A DNA stretch of 64,000 nt. Origin: Idiomarina zobellii. GTDB taxonomy: Bacteria > Pseudomonadota > Gammaproteobacteria > Enterobacterales > Alteromonadaceae. A model generated the notes under the pieces. It made no database searches, was not told where the DNA came from, and was given only the letters and a program-made list of their open reading frames with translations. Positions 39,281 to 48,521 of the stretch are shown piece after piece (position 1 is the first letter of the stretch; each line of letters begins with the position of its first letter). Made by a program: the position numbers and the translations under genes. The stretch covers positions 62,001 to 126,000 of the forward strand of contig NZ_FNCB01000001.1 of NCBI RefSeq assembly GCF_900100855.1, read 5' to 3'.

Positions 39281-39768
39281 TATAAAAAATCCCTTATCTT
39301 TTCTGCATCAGCAGAGCTGTAGCCTAACGTCTTTGCAACCTGCGTCAGCATTGACTTTTTCTTGGTCGTATTGGTGTTGGTTATAACCCAGTACGGCGCA
39401 TCAGGTATTTGTTTCGGATTGGTACTGTTACCGGTGCTCAGCAGCGCGTCTTCAGTGCGCGCAAAGTACTGACGGTCACGACCGCGTATGTCCAACACGT
39501 CAGCAAAACGGTCACTGTGACTTTTGTACAGCATGCTTAATATGTATAAAAAGCGGGCGACGACACTCTTTTGAATGCGCACGTCCTGCTCATTTAGGCG
39601 GTTAAAGACACTGTCTGCTTTCGTCTTTTCCGGCTTGGCAGGTGCCGGCTCTGTCGTTTTATCAACATCCAGCAAACGGCGCAGAATATCGGAAGCACTT
39701 TCTCCAATTTCGCGAGTGTGGCTAGCTATATAGGCGTACAAATCGTCGTCAATGTCTATCCGTTTCAT
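39280..39768 (-). CDS. seqA: SeqA, negative modulator of replication initiation
   Basis: It binds hemimethylated GATC clusters to sequester oriC and the dnaA promoter. The 162-residue protein has the N-terminal oligomerisation motif MKRIDIDDDLYAYIASHTRE and a C-terminal DNA-binding domain (about 90-162) with GRDRQYFARTEDALL and the TNTTKKKSMLTQV loop that reads the methyl mark. A proline/lysine linker joins them. It is cotranscribed with pgm and divergent from ybfF, as in enterobacteria. Its presence implies Dam methylation. Confidence 0.95.
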   Translation of the reverse strand: MKRIDIDDDLYAYIASHTREIGESASDILRRLLDVDKTTEPAPAKPEKTKADSVFNRLNEQDVRIQKSVVARFLYILSMLYKSHSDRFADVLDIRGRDRQYFARTEDALLSTGNSTNPKQIPDAPYWVITNTNTTKKKSMLTQVAKTLGYSSADAEKIRDFL

Positions 39769-39875
39769 TATTAATGACCGACCTCTAATAAACCATTATG
39801 TATGGCTTTGTCGCTTGCATCGGCACCACAAAGCCTTGAAAATAGACCGCAAAGTTTATCACTAAAGGCGACTCG

Positions 39876-40652
39876 ATGGCAGACTCTAAACAATTGAATC
39901 ATGAAACGCTTGGTAACTCTAAGAACCCGGCGGTTATCATCATTCACGGGCTTTTTGGCGACAAAGACAACCTCAAGCGACTGGCTCGCGAACTTGAGTC
40001 TGACTTTTTCTGTGTCTTGCCAGACGTCAGAAACCATGGCGACTCATTCCACAGCAATGATATGACCTATCCAAGCATGGCTGGTGACATTATTACGCTT
40101 GCCGACGACCTCAACTTAGATTCGTTTCATTTAGTTGGTCACTCGATGGGTGGCAAAATTGCTATGGAAGTTGCCATGAGTTCCCCTGAGCGTGTCTTGT
40201 CAGCGGTCTTTGCCGATATATCCCCCGCTGCTTATGAAGGCACCCATGACCGCATTATGGAGGCACTTTGTGCGCTTGACCTTTCTCAGGTTAAAAGCCG
40301 GGGTGACGCAGACAAGCAACTGGCCGATGCCATTGCTGAGAAAGGCGTACGTCAGTTTCTGCTGAAAAACTTAAAACGTACTGACGAGGGCTATCAGTGG
40401 CGCTTAAACCTAAACGCACTGAGAGAATGCTACAGCGAAATATCCGGCGCTGTGAGTGAAAACACCTACGACGGAAAAGTACTTTTTATTAAAGGCGGAA
40501 ACTCGAATTATCTGACGGAGAAACACGAAGACGCCGTGAAAAAACGTTTTCCCAACGCATCGGTTAAGGTTATTGATGACACAGGTCATTGGCTGCATGC
40601 CGAAAAACCTCGTATATTTAACCGTTTGGTGCGCGACTTTCTAACGGCCTAA
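39876..40652 (+). CDS. ybfF: Alpha/beta-hydrolase YbfF
   Basis: This 258-residue esterase-like protein has the oxyanion-hole HGLFGDKDNL, nucleophile elbow GHSMGG, and catalytic His in DTGHWLHAEKP. E. coli YbfF hydrolyses short acyl esters and acyl-CoAs in vitro. It is divergent from seqA. The intergenic region contains the inverted repeat GGCTTTGT (39804-39811) and ACAAAGCC (39828-39835), of unknown purpose. The downstream DUF2788 gene may be cotranscribed. Confidence 0.88.
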   Translation: MADSKQLNHETLGNSKNPAVIIIHGLFGDKDNLKRLARELESDFFCVLPDVRNHGDSFHSNDMTYPSMAGDIITLADDLNLDSFHLVGHSMGGKIAMEVAMSSPERVLSAVFADISPAAYEGTHDRIMEALCALDLSQVKSRGDADKQLADAIAEKGVRQFLLKNLKRTDEGYQWRLNLNALRECYSEISGAVSENTYDGKVLFIKGGNSNYLTEKHEDAVKKRFPNASVKVIDDTGHWLHAEKPRIFNRLVRDFLTA

Positions 40653-40739
40653 GGTCGCTACTTTAACGACTTTATGCTATTCTACGATGGCTCAAAACAA
40701 GTCCCGTATTAGCGACAAATGTCAGCAAGGAGTAGTTGT

Positions 40740-40955
40740 ATGTTGGCTGAATATTATGAACAACTGGAAATTCTTGGTACCAATATAACGCTGGGAATTC
40801 TTTTCTTGCTGATTGGTCTGGCAATACGCGACGTTTTAAAACGCTCCTCAGTACCCAAGTTTGGCCAAATTATTGTTTGGCTGGTGTTATTCCTGGGTTG
40901 TTTTGGCTTCATTGCAAAAGGCATTATCCAAGTCCTGTGGGAGTCGGGTATTTAA
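40740..40955 (+). CDS. DUF2788 small membrane protein
   Basis: This 71-residue protein has two hydrophobic helices (about 14-33 and 42-65) joined by RDVLKRSSVPKFG. DUF2788 lies between ybfF and fldA in many marine gammaproteobacteria. The ATG at 40740 is preceded by AAGGAG; a longer frame from 40719 is rejected. Function unknown. Confidence 0.78.
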   Translation: MLAEYYEQLEILGTNITLGILFLLIGLAIRDVLKRSSVPKFGQIIVWLVLFLGCFGFIAKGIIQVLWESGI

Positions 40956-40970
40956 AAAATTATTTACGTC

Positions 40971-41015
40971 ACTGAATGGTTGCGTTCTATTTAATTACGA
41001 AATAATCCATTCAGT
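40971..41015. promoter_or_regulatory. Inverted repeat upstream of fldA-fur
   Basis: ACTGAATGG (40971-40979) and CCATTCAGT (41007-41015) are exact reverse complements separated by 27 AT-rich bases that could hold the fldA promoter. This may be an operator pair or a leader hairpin. It does not match the Fur box. Confidence 0.35.
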
Positions 41016-41049
41016 ATTGTTGATTCGTATAAACAGGTGAAAATAATTT

Positions 41050-41583
41050 ATGGCAACGGTTGGAATTTTCTTTGGTAGCGACACAGGCAACACAGAAGCC
41101 GTCGCTCAGATGATTCAAAAAGAGCTTGGAAAAAAGCTGGTCGATGTAAAAGACATCGCTAAGTCCAGCAAAGAAGACATTGCCAATTACGATTTACTGC
41201 TATTCGGTATCCCTACGTGGTACTACGGTGAAGCTCAGTGCGACTGGGACGACTTTTTCCCCGAGCTGGAGGAAATCGACTTTACCGATAAATTAATCGG
41301 CATTTTTGGCTGTGGCGACCAAGAAGACTACGCAGAGTACTTCCTTGACGCTATGGGCATGGTGCGTGACATTGTTGAAGCTAAAGGCGGCATTATTATT
41401 GGTCACTGGCCAACCGAAGGCTATAACTTTGAAGACTCTAAAGGCTTAGTCGACGACGACCACTTTGTCGGTCTGGGTATTGACGAAGACCGTCAGCCTG
41501 AACTGACTAAAGAGCGCGTCAAAAAGTGGTGCGAACAAGTCTACGAAGAAATGTGCCTGGCAGAACTGGCAAATGACAGTTAA
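41050..41583 (+). CDS. fldA: Flavodoxin, long-chain type
   Basis: This is an FMN-binding electron carrier for reductive activations such as methionine synthase, biotin synthase and radical-SAM enzymes. The 177-residue acidic protein has the phosphate loop GSDTGNTEAVA (residues 9-19), the WYYGEAQCDWDDF loop around the flavin, and the extra ~20-residue insert of the long-chain class. It sits 47 bases upstream of fur, as in E. coli, so cotranscription is likely. Confidence 0.95.
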   Translation: MATVGIFFGSDTGNTEAVAQMIQKELGKKLVDVKDIAKSSKEDIANYDLLLFGIPTWYYGEAQCDWDDFFPELEEIDFTDKLIGIFGCGDQEDYAEYFLDAMGMVRDIVEAKGGIIIGHWPTEGYNFEDSKGLVDDDHFVGLGIDEDRQPELTKERVKKWCEQVYEEMCLAELANDS

Positions 41584-41630
41584 TACAGGGTATGCTGTTT
41601 AGTAAGTTTGACTGAGATTAAGAATAATTT

Positions 41631-42077
41631 ATGGCGAGTAACGACGAACAGTTAAAAAAAGCAGGCTTAAAAGTCACGTCTCCACGCATGAAAATTCTGG
41701 AGATTCTGAAAAAGCCAGAGAACCAGCACATTAGCGCTGAGGACGTGTACAAGATACTGCTTGAGCAAAAAGACGAAATCGGCTTAGCCACGGTTTATCG
41801 TGTTCTGAACCAGTTTGACGATGCAGGCATTATTACTCGTCACCACTTTGAAGGTGGTCGCTCGGTATTCGAACTGAGCGCTAAAGAGCACCATGACCAC
41901 TTAGTGTGCCTGACCTGCGGTCACGTTTTTGAGTTTGAAGACGACGTCATTGAAGAGCGCCAGGAAAAAGTGGCGAAGACTAATAAACTGACGTTGACCA
42001 ACCATAGCTTGTATTTGTACGGTGAATGCCAGCGCGGTGAAAACTGTGAGTACAAACTGGCAATAGAGGCAGAATAG
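41631..42077 (+). CDS. fur: Ferric uptake regulator Fur
   Basis: This 148-residue iron-dependent repressor has an N-terminal winged helix (LKVTSPRMKILEIL, then GLATVYRVLNQF as the recognition helix). The metal-binding residues are in HHDHLVCLTCG and the C-terminal CQRGENC, with histidines at the dimer interface. It represses iron acquisition genes when ferrous iron is plentiful. It lies downstream of fldA, and the next gene begins one base after its stop. Confidence 0.96.
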   Translation: MASNDEQLKKAGLKVTSPRMKILEILKKPENQHISAEDVYKILLEQKDEIGLATVYRVLNQFDDAGIITRHHFEGGRSVFELSAKEHHDHLVCLTCGHVFEFEDDVIEERQEKVAKTNKLTLTNHSLYLYGECQRGENCEYKLAIEAE

Positions 42078-42078
42078 T

Positions 42079-43116
42079 ATGGCATTGCGATGGCTCATTT
42101 ATGGTGCCTACGGGTATTCAGGGAAGCTCATCGCACATCAAGCCAAACGCCGAGGTTACCACCCTATTCTCGCCGGTCGTAATGAAGCGTCACTGGAGCC
42201 AGTGGCGCGTCATCTCGAATTCGAATACCGCAGTTTTTCACTAGACAATATCGACACTCTTAAAAGCCAACTGAGCGATGTCGATTTAGTTCTGAATTGC
42301 GCCGGACCGTTTAGCAAAACAGCCGCCCCTCTTATTCAAGCCTGTATCGATACCAAAACACATTACCTGGATATTACCGGGGAAATTGATGTGTTCGAAT
42401 ATGCCCACTCCAAACATCAGGCGGCCAAAAACGCCGGTATTGTACTATGCCCTGGTGTTGGCTTTGACGTTATTCCAACCGACTGTGTGGCGGCGCGTTT
42501 AAACGCACAAATGCCGGAAGCGACGCGCTTAAAACTGGGCTTTGATTCCGGCTCACGCATGAGTCGCGGCACCGCTAAAACCAGTATTGAGCGCTTAGGG
42601 CGTGGTGGCGCTGCGCGGGTAAATGGACAAATTGTCGATGTACCGCACGCCTGGCATTCGCAATGGATAGACTTTGGTAACGGTAAAAAATGCGCCATGA
42701 CCATTCCGTGGGGCGACGTTTCAACCGCTTACTACACCACTGACATTCCCAACATTGAGGTGTACATTCCGGCCAGCCCGCGTTTAGTCAAGAAAATGCG
42801 CCGCATGAACTGGTTCCGCTTTGTCTTTAACTGGAAGTGGGTACAGCGCAAACTGAAGCAAAAGCTCGAGTCTCAGCCAGCAGGTCCGGAAGAGAAGGAA
42901 CGAAAAGACAACCCAACCTATGTTTGGGGCGAAATTTCAGATGACCGCGGCAACACAAAAGAGCTGCGCGTAAAAGTGAAAAACGGTTACTCGTTAACAG
43001 CCGAGGGTGCTGTTGAGTTGGCTGTACATACCTTAAGCCAGAAACACACAGGGGGCTTTTACACCCCCTCTCGTTTATACGGCGCTAAGCTACTGGACCA
43101 ATTTACGATTCAGTAG
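42079..43116 (+). CDS. Saccharopine dehydrogenase-like enoyl reductase family protein
   Basis: This 345-residue protein has an N-terminal Rossmann fold ([20 protein letters not shown]) of the saccharopine-dehydrogenase NADP-binding family. The continuation [30 protein letters not shown] and [10 protein letters not shown] is typical of the trans-acting enoyl reductase group. True saccharopine metabolism is unlikely given the short length, and substrate is unknown. It starts one base after fur, and its last 14 bases overlap the end of the convergent glnS. Confidence 0.82.
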   Translation: MALRWLIYGAYGYSGKLIAHQAKRRGYHPILAGRNEASLEPVARHLEFEYRSFSLDNIDTLKSQLSDVDLVLNCAGPFSKTAAPLIQACIDTKTHYLDITGEIDVFEYAHSKHQAAKNAGIVLCPGVGFDVIPTDCVAARLNAQMPEATRLKLGFDSGSRMSRGTAKTSIERLGRGGAARVNGQIVDVPHAWHSQWIDFGNGKKCAMTIPWGDVSTAYYTTDIPNIEVYIPASPRLVKKMRRMNWFRFVFNWKWVQRKLKQKLESQPAGPEEKERKDNPTYVWGEISDDRGNTKELRVKVKNGYSLTAEGAVELAVHTLSQKHTGGFYTPSRLYGAKLLDQFTIQ

Positions 43117-44788
43117 CCTGTTGCTGCTCTATTTTCGCCCAGCTGTCGCGTAAGCCGACCGTTTGGTTGAAAATAAGACGCCCTTCTTTCTCGGCATCTG
43201 TATCTAAGCAGTAGTAACCCAAGCGTTCAAACTGGAAGTTTTCACCTAACTTCGCGTTCGCCAGGTTCGCTTCCACAAAGCCCTTCTTAATGACCAAAGA
43301 CTCTGGGTTTAGCGTTGAGAATAAGTCTTCCTCGGCGGCCGGGTTTGGCACCTGGAATAAGCGATCGTACACACGGAACTCTGCGTCTTTCGCCGTTTCT
43401 GCCGATACCCAGTGAATGACACCTTTTACTTTACGACCATCCGCCGGGTCTTTGCCCAAAGTGTCTGCGTCATAGTGACAGTAAATAGTCGTGATATTAC
43501 CGTCAGCGTCCTTCTCGACTCTGTCAGCACGAATAACGTACGCATTTCTTAAGCGCACTTCTTTGTCCAGCACCAAGCGTTTGAACTTCTTATTCGCTGA
43601 CTCGCGGAAGTCTTCACGCTCTATCCACAGTTCGCGGCTGAAGGTAACGTCTCGCTCGCCCATTTCCGGCTTATTCGGATGGTTCGGCGCATTCAACGAC
43701 TCGGTTTGGTCTTCAGGATAGTTTTCAATAACCACTTTAACCGGATCCATCACTGCCATTGCACGCGGCGCATTTTCATTTAAGTCGTCACGGATACAGG
43801 CTTCGAGCATGCTCATTTCAACCTGATTATCCATTTTCGTCACACCAATGCGACGACAGAACTCACGAATAGACTCTGGTGTATAACCACGACGGCGCAA
43901 GCCGGCGACACTAGCAACACGCGGGTCGTCCCACCCGGTGACTTTGCCTTCTTCTACCAGCGTATTAATAATGCGCTTGCTCATGACCGTGTACTGCAGG
44001 TTTAAGCGTGAAAACTCAATTTGCTGTGGGTGACAGTCAATGCTGATGTTATCCAACACCCAGTCGTACAGACGACGGTTGTCCTGGAACTCCAACGTAC
44101 ATAAAGAATGCGTAATGCCTTCCAGCGCATCGGAAATGCAGTGGGTAAAGTCGTACATTGGGTAGACACACCACTTGTCACCGGTTTGGTGATGATGCGC
44201 AAAACGCACACGGTAAATAACCGGGTCACGCATGCACATAAACGGCGAGCTCATATCGATTTTGGCTCGCAGCGCTGCTTTGCCTTCTTCGTACTTACCG
44301 GCTGTCATGTCAGCAAAGTGTTTCAGGTTCTCTTCAACCGAGGTGTCACGATAAGGACTGTTTTTACCCGGCTCTTTTAAAGTGCCGCGCATTTCGCGCA
44401 TTTCTTCCTGCGACGAAAAGTCGACATAGGCCAAGCCTTTCTCGATAAGCTCTACCGCATAGGCGTGTAGCTGATCAAAGTAATTTGACGAATAACGTGG
44501 CTCGCCTTCCCACTGATACCCCAGCCACTCAACGTCCTGCTTAATCGAATTAACGTAGTCGACCTTTTCTTTCAAAGGGTTGGTGTCGTCAAAACGTAAA
44601 TTACAAGTACCGTTGTAGTCTTCCGCAATGCCAAAGTTCAACACGATTGATTTGGCATGACCAATATGCAGAAAGCCATTCGGCTCCGGCGGAAAACGGG
44701 TATGCACCGTAGAGTGTTTACCACTGGCCAAATCTTTATCGATGATTTGGCGAATAAAGTTACTGGGACGAGAATCGGTATCAGCCAT
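43103..44788 (-). CDS. glnS: Glutaminyl-tRNA synthetase
   Basis: It charges tRNA-Gln. The 561-residue class I synthetase has the HIGH motif in [12 protein letters not shown], the KMSKS-equivalent VMSKR, and [11 protein letters not shown], closely following E. coli GlnS, including the two C-terminal beta-barrels. Its presence means that glutamine is charged directly rather than through GatCAB. It converges with the reductase gene, overlapping by 14 bases. Confidence 0.96.
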   Translation of the reverse strand: MADTDSRPSNFIRQIIDKDLASGKHSTVHTRFPPEPNGFLHIGHAKSIVLNFGIAEDYNGTCNLRFDDTNPLKEKVDYVNSIKQDVEWLGYQWEGEPRYSSNYFDQLHAYAVELIEKGLAYVDFSSQEEMREMRGTLKEPGKNSPYRDTSVEENLKHFADMTAGKYEEGKAALRAKIDMSSPFMCMRDPVIYRVRFAHHHQTGDKWCVYPMYDFTHCISDALEGITHSLCTLEFQDNRRLYDWVLDNISIDCHPQQIEFSRLNLQYTVMSKRIINTLVEEGKVTGWDDPRVASVAGLRRRGYTPESIREFCRRIGVTKMDNQVEMSMLEACIRDDLNENAPRAMAVMDPVKVVIENYPEDQTESLNAPNHPNKPEMGERDVTFSRELWIEREDFRESANKKFKRLVLDKEVRLRNAYVIRADRVEKDADGNITTIYCHYDADTLGKDPADGRKVKGVIHWVSAETAKDAEFRVYDRLFQVPNPAAEEDLFSTLNPESLVIKKGFVEANLANAKLGENFQFERLGYYCLDTDAEKEGRLIFNQTVGLRDSWAKIEQQQATES

Positions 44789-44836
44789 TAAGTTTTTGTC
44801 TCCGCTACAGAATGAACACGGGAAATTAGAAAGGCG

Positions 44837-45790
44837 CTATGATCGCAGGTTATCGCCGCCCTGACAAGGCAGACGCACATTAAAAAACTGATAAAAGCGG
44901 CGCAGCTGCTGTTGTGCAACCGACGCTTCAACGCGGCTGAAACGCACTTTTTGGCCCGGCTGTAATTGCGCCAGCTTGCCTAAGTCGACTGGGTTAATAA
45001 CCCCAAGTTTCGGGTATCCGCCCAGCGTTTGCCGGTCGTGCATCATAATAATGGGCTGTCCGTCAGACGGTACCTGAACCGAACCAATGTTAATGCCTTC
45101 GGAAACCAGACCTTGTTTCGGCGTTGCCAGCGCTTTGCCGGCTAGACGAATACCCATGCGGTTGCTGTCTTTACTGACCTCGAAGTCTTTATAACAAAAA
45201 GCTTCACGGGCGGACATTGGAAAGTCGTCATACTGATACCCCGGAATCAGCCCCAGTACCGGAGTCTTCGTGTAGTCGCTGCGATACGCCCAACTCACGC
45301 GCCTGGACGGCTGCGGTGTGTCACACTGAAAGCGCAGAGTATCGCCGCTTTGTAACGGCGAGCCGTCGCCCGACAAGCCTCCGACACTGTCTCGTTCAAC
45401 CGTGGCGCAACTGTGCCATTTCGGTTCTACCTGAAAGCCACCCTGCACCGCCAAGTACAAGCGTAAGCCTGCTTTGGCGTAGCCAACTTTCAAACGCTGC
45501 CCGGCTTTCACGTCAAAGTTCTGCCACAGAGTTAACGGCTCATCATCCAGGTGCGCATCGGCATCAGCACCGGTCAGCGCAAAACAACCATCTTGCTGAA
45601 ATTCAATTTCCAAACCACCTAAGGTAATTTCGAGCTGGGCTGCGTTAAAATTATTGTCCAACAATCGGTTTGCCCATAAAAATGCCTGCTCATCCACCGG
45701 TCCACCGCGGGTTAAGCCTTTGGATAAATAACCAAAACGGCCAAAATCCTGAACCGTCGTTCTCATGCCTGCATCAAGAATTTTTATCAT
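44837..45790 (-). CDS. pxpC: 5-oxoprolinase subunit C (biotin-dependent carboxyltransferase family)
   Basis: This is one of three subunits of the prokaryotic 5-oxoprolinase that hydrolyses pyroglutamate to glutamate with ATP. The 317-residue AHS2/KipA-type protein begins with IKILDAGMRTTVQDFGRFG and has the SEGINIGSVQVPSDGQPIIM block typical of PxpC. It overlaps pxpB by 4 bases and is the last gene of the pxpA-pxpB-pxpC operon. Confidence 0.93.
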   Translation of the reverse strand: MIKILDAGMRTTVQDFGRFGYLSKGLTRGGPVDEQAFLWANRLLDNNFNAAQLEITLGGLEIEFQQDGCFALTGADADAHLDDEPLTLWQNFDVKAGQRLKVGYAKAGLRLYLAVQGGFQVEPKWHSCATVERDSVGGLSGDGSPLQSGDTLRFQCDTPQPSRRVSWAYRSDYTKTPVLGLIPGYQYDDFPMSAREAFCYKDFEVSKDSNRMGIRLAGKALATPKQGLVSEGINIGSVQVPSDGQPIIMMHDRQTLGGYPKLGVINPVDLGKLAQLQPGQKVRFSRVEASVAQQQLRRFYQFFNVRLPCQGGDNLRS

Positions 45791-46518
45791 GACAACGACT
45801 CCAGCGAGCCACCGGCTTGCTCAAATTCGTCTTTTGATACCGCTTTAAACTGCACTCGGTCGCCTACCTTCATTGGGCTAATATTGTCTGCCTGCGGGTC
45901 ATAGAGGGTTTCTGCCGTACGGCCAATAATGTTCCACCCCCCAGGCGACTCTGACGGGTACACCGCCGTTTGCGCCTCTGCTATGGCCACACTGCCCGCT
46001 GGTATTTTAGTTCTTGGGTTATCTAAACGCGGCAAGCGCAGCTTCTCGGGCAACTCACCTAAATATGCGAACCCCGGCGCAAAGCCCATAGCGTACACTC
46101 GATACTCTTGCTCGGTGTGCATTCTAATAATGTCATCAATCGACAAGGAGGTTTGTTTTGCCGCACGCTCTAAATCGGGCCCGACGCTTGGGTCGTAATA
46201 AACGTCAATGGTATGCAAGGTGCTCTGCTTGGAAGCACCGCTTGCATCACCGTCTTGCTGCAATTCATCAATAAGCTTACGCACACATTCACGCAGCTCG
46301 TCCTCTGAAACCGCCAGCACGTTGTAATAGATCATCAGGGAATTGTAAGAAGGCACCAGGTCATAGAGCTTGTCACCTAATGCACTACCAACTCGATTCG
46401 TTAGTGCCATGACCCGAGCGTTCACGTCGGGGTCAATACCTTCGCCCAGATACACCAAAATGGCGTCAGCACCGGCGGTGACTATTTTAGGAAAAGCACT
46501 CTCTGCGTTACTCATCAC
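45787..46518 (-). CDS. pxpB: 5-oxoprolinase subunit B (KipI/AHS1 family)
   Basis: This 243-residue protein of the AHS1 cyclophilin-like fold shows VPSYNSLMIYYN, the YAMGFAPGFAYLGELPEKL segment and RIPAGSVAIA-like (TKIPAGSVAIAEAQTAVYP) blocks that define KipI/PxpB. It works with PxpA and PxpC. It overlaps pxpA by 11 bases and pxpC by 4, indicating tight translational coupling. Confidence 0.93.
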   Translation of the reverse strand: MMSNAESAFPKIVTAGADAILVYLGEGIDPDVNARVMALTNRVGSALGDKLYDLVPSYNSLMIYYNVLAVSEDELRECVRKLIDELQQDGDASGASKQSTLHTIDVYYDPSVGPDLERAAKQTSLSIDDIIRMHTEQEYRVYAMGFAPGFAYLGELPEKLRLPRLDNPRTKIPAGSVAIAEAQTAVYPSESPGGWNIIGRTAETLYDPQADNISPMKVGDRVQFKAVSKDEFEQAGGSLESLS

Positions 46519-47263
46519 TTCCTTTTACTATCTCTCTCAACTGCTTGACGGTGTCTATGGCTCCGGGGTTGTCGCCATGCACACATAACGAATCAATTTG
46601 AATACTCAGTGGTGTACCGTTAACGCTGGTAATAGGTTTTCCTTCGGTAAAGGCCTGTGCCTGCTCCAGCATAGCCTCAGTTTCACTGTGTACCGCATCG
46701 TCGTGCTTACGCGAGCGAAGCTTACCGTTGTCGTCATAGGCGCGGTCAGCAAAGCCCTCAAACCACAAGGTCACACCAAATTGTGCGGCACGCTCTTTCC
46801 AGGCATGGTTCTCTGGTGTTGCCATAATCATAAGCGGCAACTCGTCGTTTCCCTGCAAGGCCGCAATGGCCTGACATACAGCGTCGAACAGTGGTCCGTC
46901 ATTCAGCATGTCATTATACAGCGCACCGTGTGGCTTTACGTATTCCACTTTAGCGTGCTCACCGGCACAAATGCCCTGCAAAGCACCCACCTGATACTGC
47001 ACCATCGCCGTCACTTCTTCCGGCTTACAAACCATGTGCCGACGCCCAAAACCGACCAAATCGGGATACGCAGGGTGCGCACCAATAGTAACCCCATATT
47101 CTTTCGCCAGACGTACGGTATCCATCATGGTGAGCGGGTCAGACGCATGAAAACCACAAGCAATATTCGCACAGTCTATATGCGGCATAATGAGCTCATC
47201 GGCGCCCATTTTCCAGGCACCAAAGCTCTCACCAATATCTGCGTTAAGACTTACCTTCTTCAT
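46508..47263 (-). CDS. pxpA: 5-oxoprolinase subunit A (LamB/YcsF family)
   Basis: This 251-residue protein begins VSLNADIGESFGAWKMG with the conserved NADIGES signature, followed by NIACGFHASDP, GAHPAYPD and VKPHGALYN, all family hallmarks. It is the metal-site subunit of the three-part 5-oxoprolinase. It is the first pxp gene, directly after a small membrane-protein gene on the same strand (no gap), which may belong to the operon. Confidence 0.94.
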   Translation of the reverse strand: MKKVSLNADIGESFGAWKMGADELIMPHIDCANIACGFHASDPLTMMDTVRLAKEYGVTIGAHPAYPDLVGFGRRHMVCKPEEVTAMVQYQVGALQGICAGEHAKVEYVKPHGALYNDMLNDGPLFDAVCQAIAALQGNDELPLMIMATPENHAWKERAAQFGVTLWFEGFADRAYDDNGKLRSRKHDDAVHSETEAMLEQAQAFTEGKPITSVNGTPLSIQIDSLCVHGDNPGAIDTVKQLREIVKGSDE

Positions 47264-47671
47264 TTACGACTTTTTCTCTGACTCTGAGCTTCGTGCTTCA
47301 ATGTCACCTAACAGGCGCGTCAAACTGACTGCAAATAAATACAAGCCAATACCTATAGCGCCCAGCTGAAGCGGCGGTAACGCCAGTACAAACAGCTGAT
47401 GCTTCACATAAACAGCCACACCACCAATAATGCCCATGGTCGTTATGGCACTGGCAATTAACACAACCGGCGGTAACCACGACAGCAACCAACGAAATTT
47501 CAGCAACGCGCACACACCGCCGAGTACCACACCCCAGGCAATTGGCATACCCAGCTGATACCAACCCAGATTGTAGTCTGCGATAACGCTAATCAGTTGC
47601 TCTTGAGTGGCTGAGTAAAAGAATAGCCCCACTGCACCGGCTAAAATGACAATCCGCTTTTTTAAATCCAT
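47264..47671 (-). CDS. Four-helix membrane protein upstream of pxpABC
   Basis: This 135-residue protein has four hydrophobic stretches (about 7-22, 40-57, 63-88 and 92-114) and a charged C-terminal tail. I do not recognise the family. Its stop abuts the pxpA start, so it is probably cotranscribed with the 5-oxoprolinase genes. A transport or accessory role in pyroglutamate use is conceivable, but four short helices are too few for a usual secondary transporter. Confidence 0.6.
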   Translation of the reverse strand: MDLKKRIVILAGAVGLFFYSATQEQLISVIADYNLGWYQLGMPIAWGVVLGGVCALLKFRWLLSWLPPVVLIASAITTMGIIGGVAVYVKHQLFVLALPPLQLGAIGIGLYLFAVSLTRLLGDIEARSSESEKKS

Positions 47672-47700
47672 GAATAATTCCCGATGTCCTAATTAGGCTC

Positions 47701-47964
47701 TTAAACGAAGAGGCTGATAATAAAAATAATAATAGCGATAATAGGCACCCACAAAATAGGCGACTGATACCATTTTAACGGTGCTGTCTGCCCTTTTGAG
47801 TCGAGCGAGCTCAGCGTTGGTTGGCGATACAGCCAAATAATACCTACCAACATCAATGCCGCACCGGCCAAACGAACATTGGTGTCATTGTCGCTGACAA
47901 CTCCCAGCACCGCCATTAACAGCCCGGCTATTAGTATTAAAAGAGCCAGTACCCTTTGCCACAT
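47701..47964 (-). CDS. Small membrane protein, unknown function
   Basis: This 87-residue protein has an N-terminal helix pair (about 4-22 and 30-46), a short polar loop, and a C-terminal helix rich in isoleucine (about 67-86). No family recognised. It lies 29 bases upstream of the four-helix gene on the same strand and is likely the first gene of the run leading to pxpABC. Confidence 0.55.
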   Translation of the reverse strand: MWQRVLALLILIAGLLMAVLGVVSDNDTNVRLAGAALMLVGIIWLYRQPTLSSLDSKGQTAPLKWYQSPILWVPIIAIIIFIISLFV

Positions 47965-48065
47965 ACATCCCCCGCGTTTGTTCTTATAGTTGTTCTTGTT
48001 GTTAATCGCTTTATACTAATCGTTTTACTGTAATGACTCTATACTGTATCAGCTTCTGAGGCCAT

Positions 48066-48518
48066 ATGTTAAAACGAATTCTGCTACCAATTGCCGCCAT
48101 TATTATTACTGTCGGCGTTATTCTCGGCAGCGCGGTTATTTATCAAAAAACGACCATGCAGCCCGACTTACCCACCGACGAAGACTGCAACATTCAGCAG
48201 CTGGTGAATAATGGCGACGGTTCATTAGAAGCGCATACTTATTGGTGTGAGCGCGGTAGCGACAAGCAGTGGCAAGGACATGAAGTGTGGCTTTATGAGC
48301 CGCGTGTTGAAAAGTGGCAGCGTATACTGACAACCGAGCACGACGGCTGCATGAAATTAACGCTGAGCGATCAGCAACTGGACATTAACCACGACGGCGA
48401 CCGCGGCAATATGAACTTGGTGGAACCGGTATTTTTATATAACGACGCCAACGGAGTGAGTCAGTCACTGTCGGTGCAAGTGTCTACCGCTGGCGACGCC
48501 GTTTGTTCTGACAAATAA
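48066..48518 (+). CDS. Membrane-anchored periplasmic protein, unknown function
   Basis: This 150-residue protein has one N-terminal helix (about 4-25) and a soluble domain with four cysteines (in EDCNI, YWCERG, DGCMKL and AVCSDK). The cysteines could form two disulfides, suggesting a periplasmic location. An acidic DINHDGDRGNMN stretch could bind calcium. I do not recognise it. It is divergent from the pxp run and converges on the SDR gene. Confidence 0.55.
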   Translation: MLKRILLPIAAIIITVGVILGSAVIYQKTTMQPDLPTDEDCNIQQLVNNGDGSLEAHTYWCERGSDKQWQGHEVWLYEPRVEKWQRILTTEHDGCMKLTLSDQQLDINHDGDRGNMNLVEPVFLYNDANGVSQSLSVQVSTAGDAVCSDK

Positions 48519-48521
48519 AAG

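Noticed and set aside
43051-43070. GGGGG..CCCCC hairpin near the glnS/reductase junction
   Set aside because: It lies inside coding sequence without a T tail in either direction; likely incidental.
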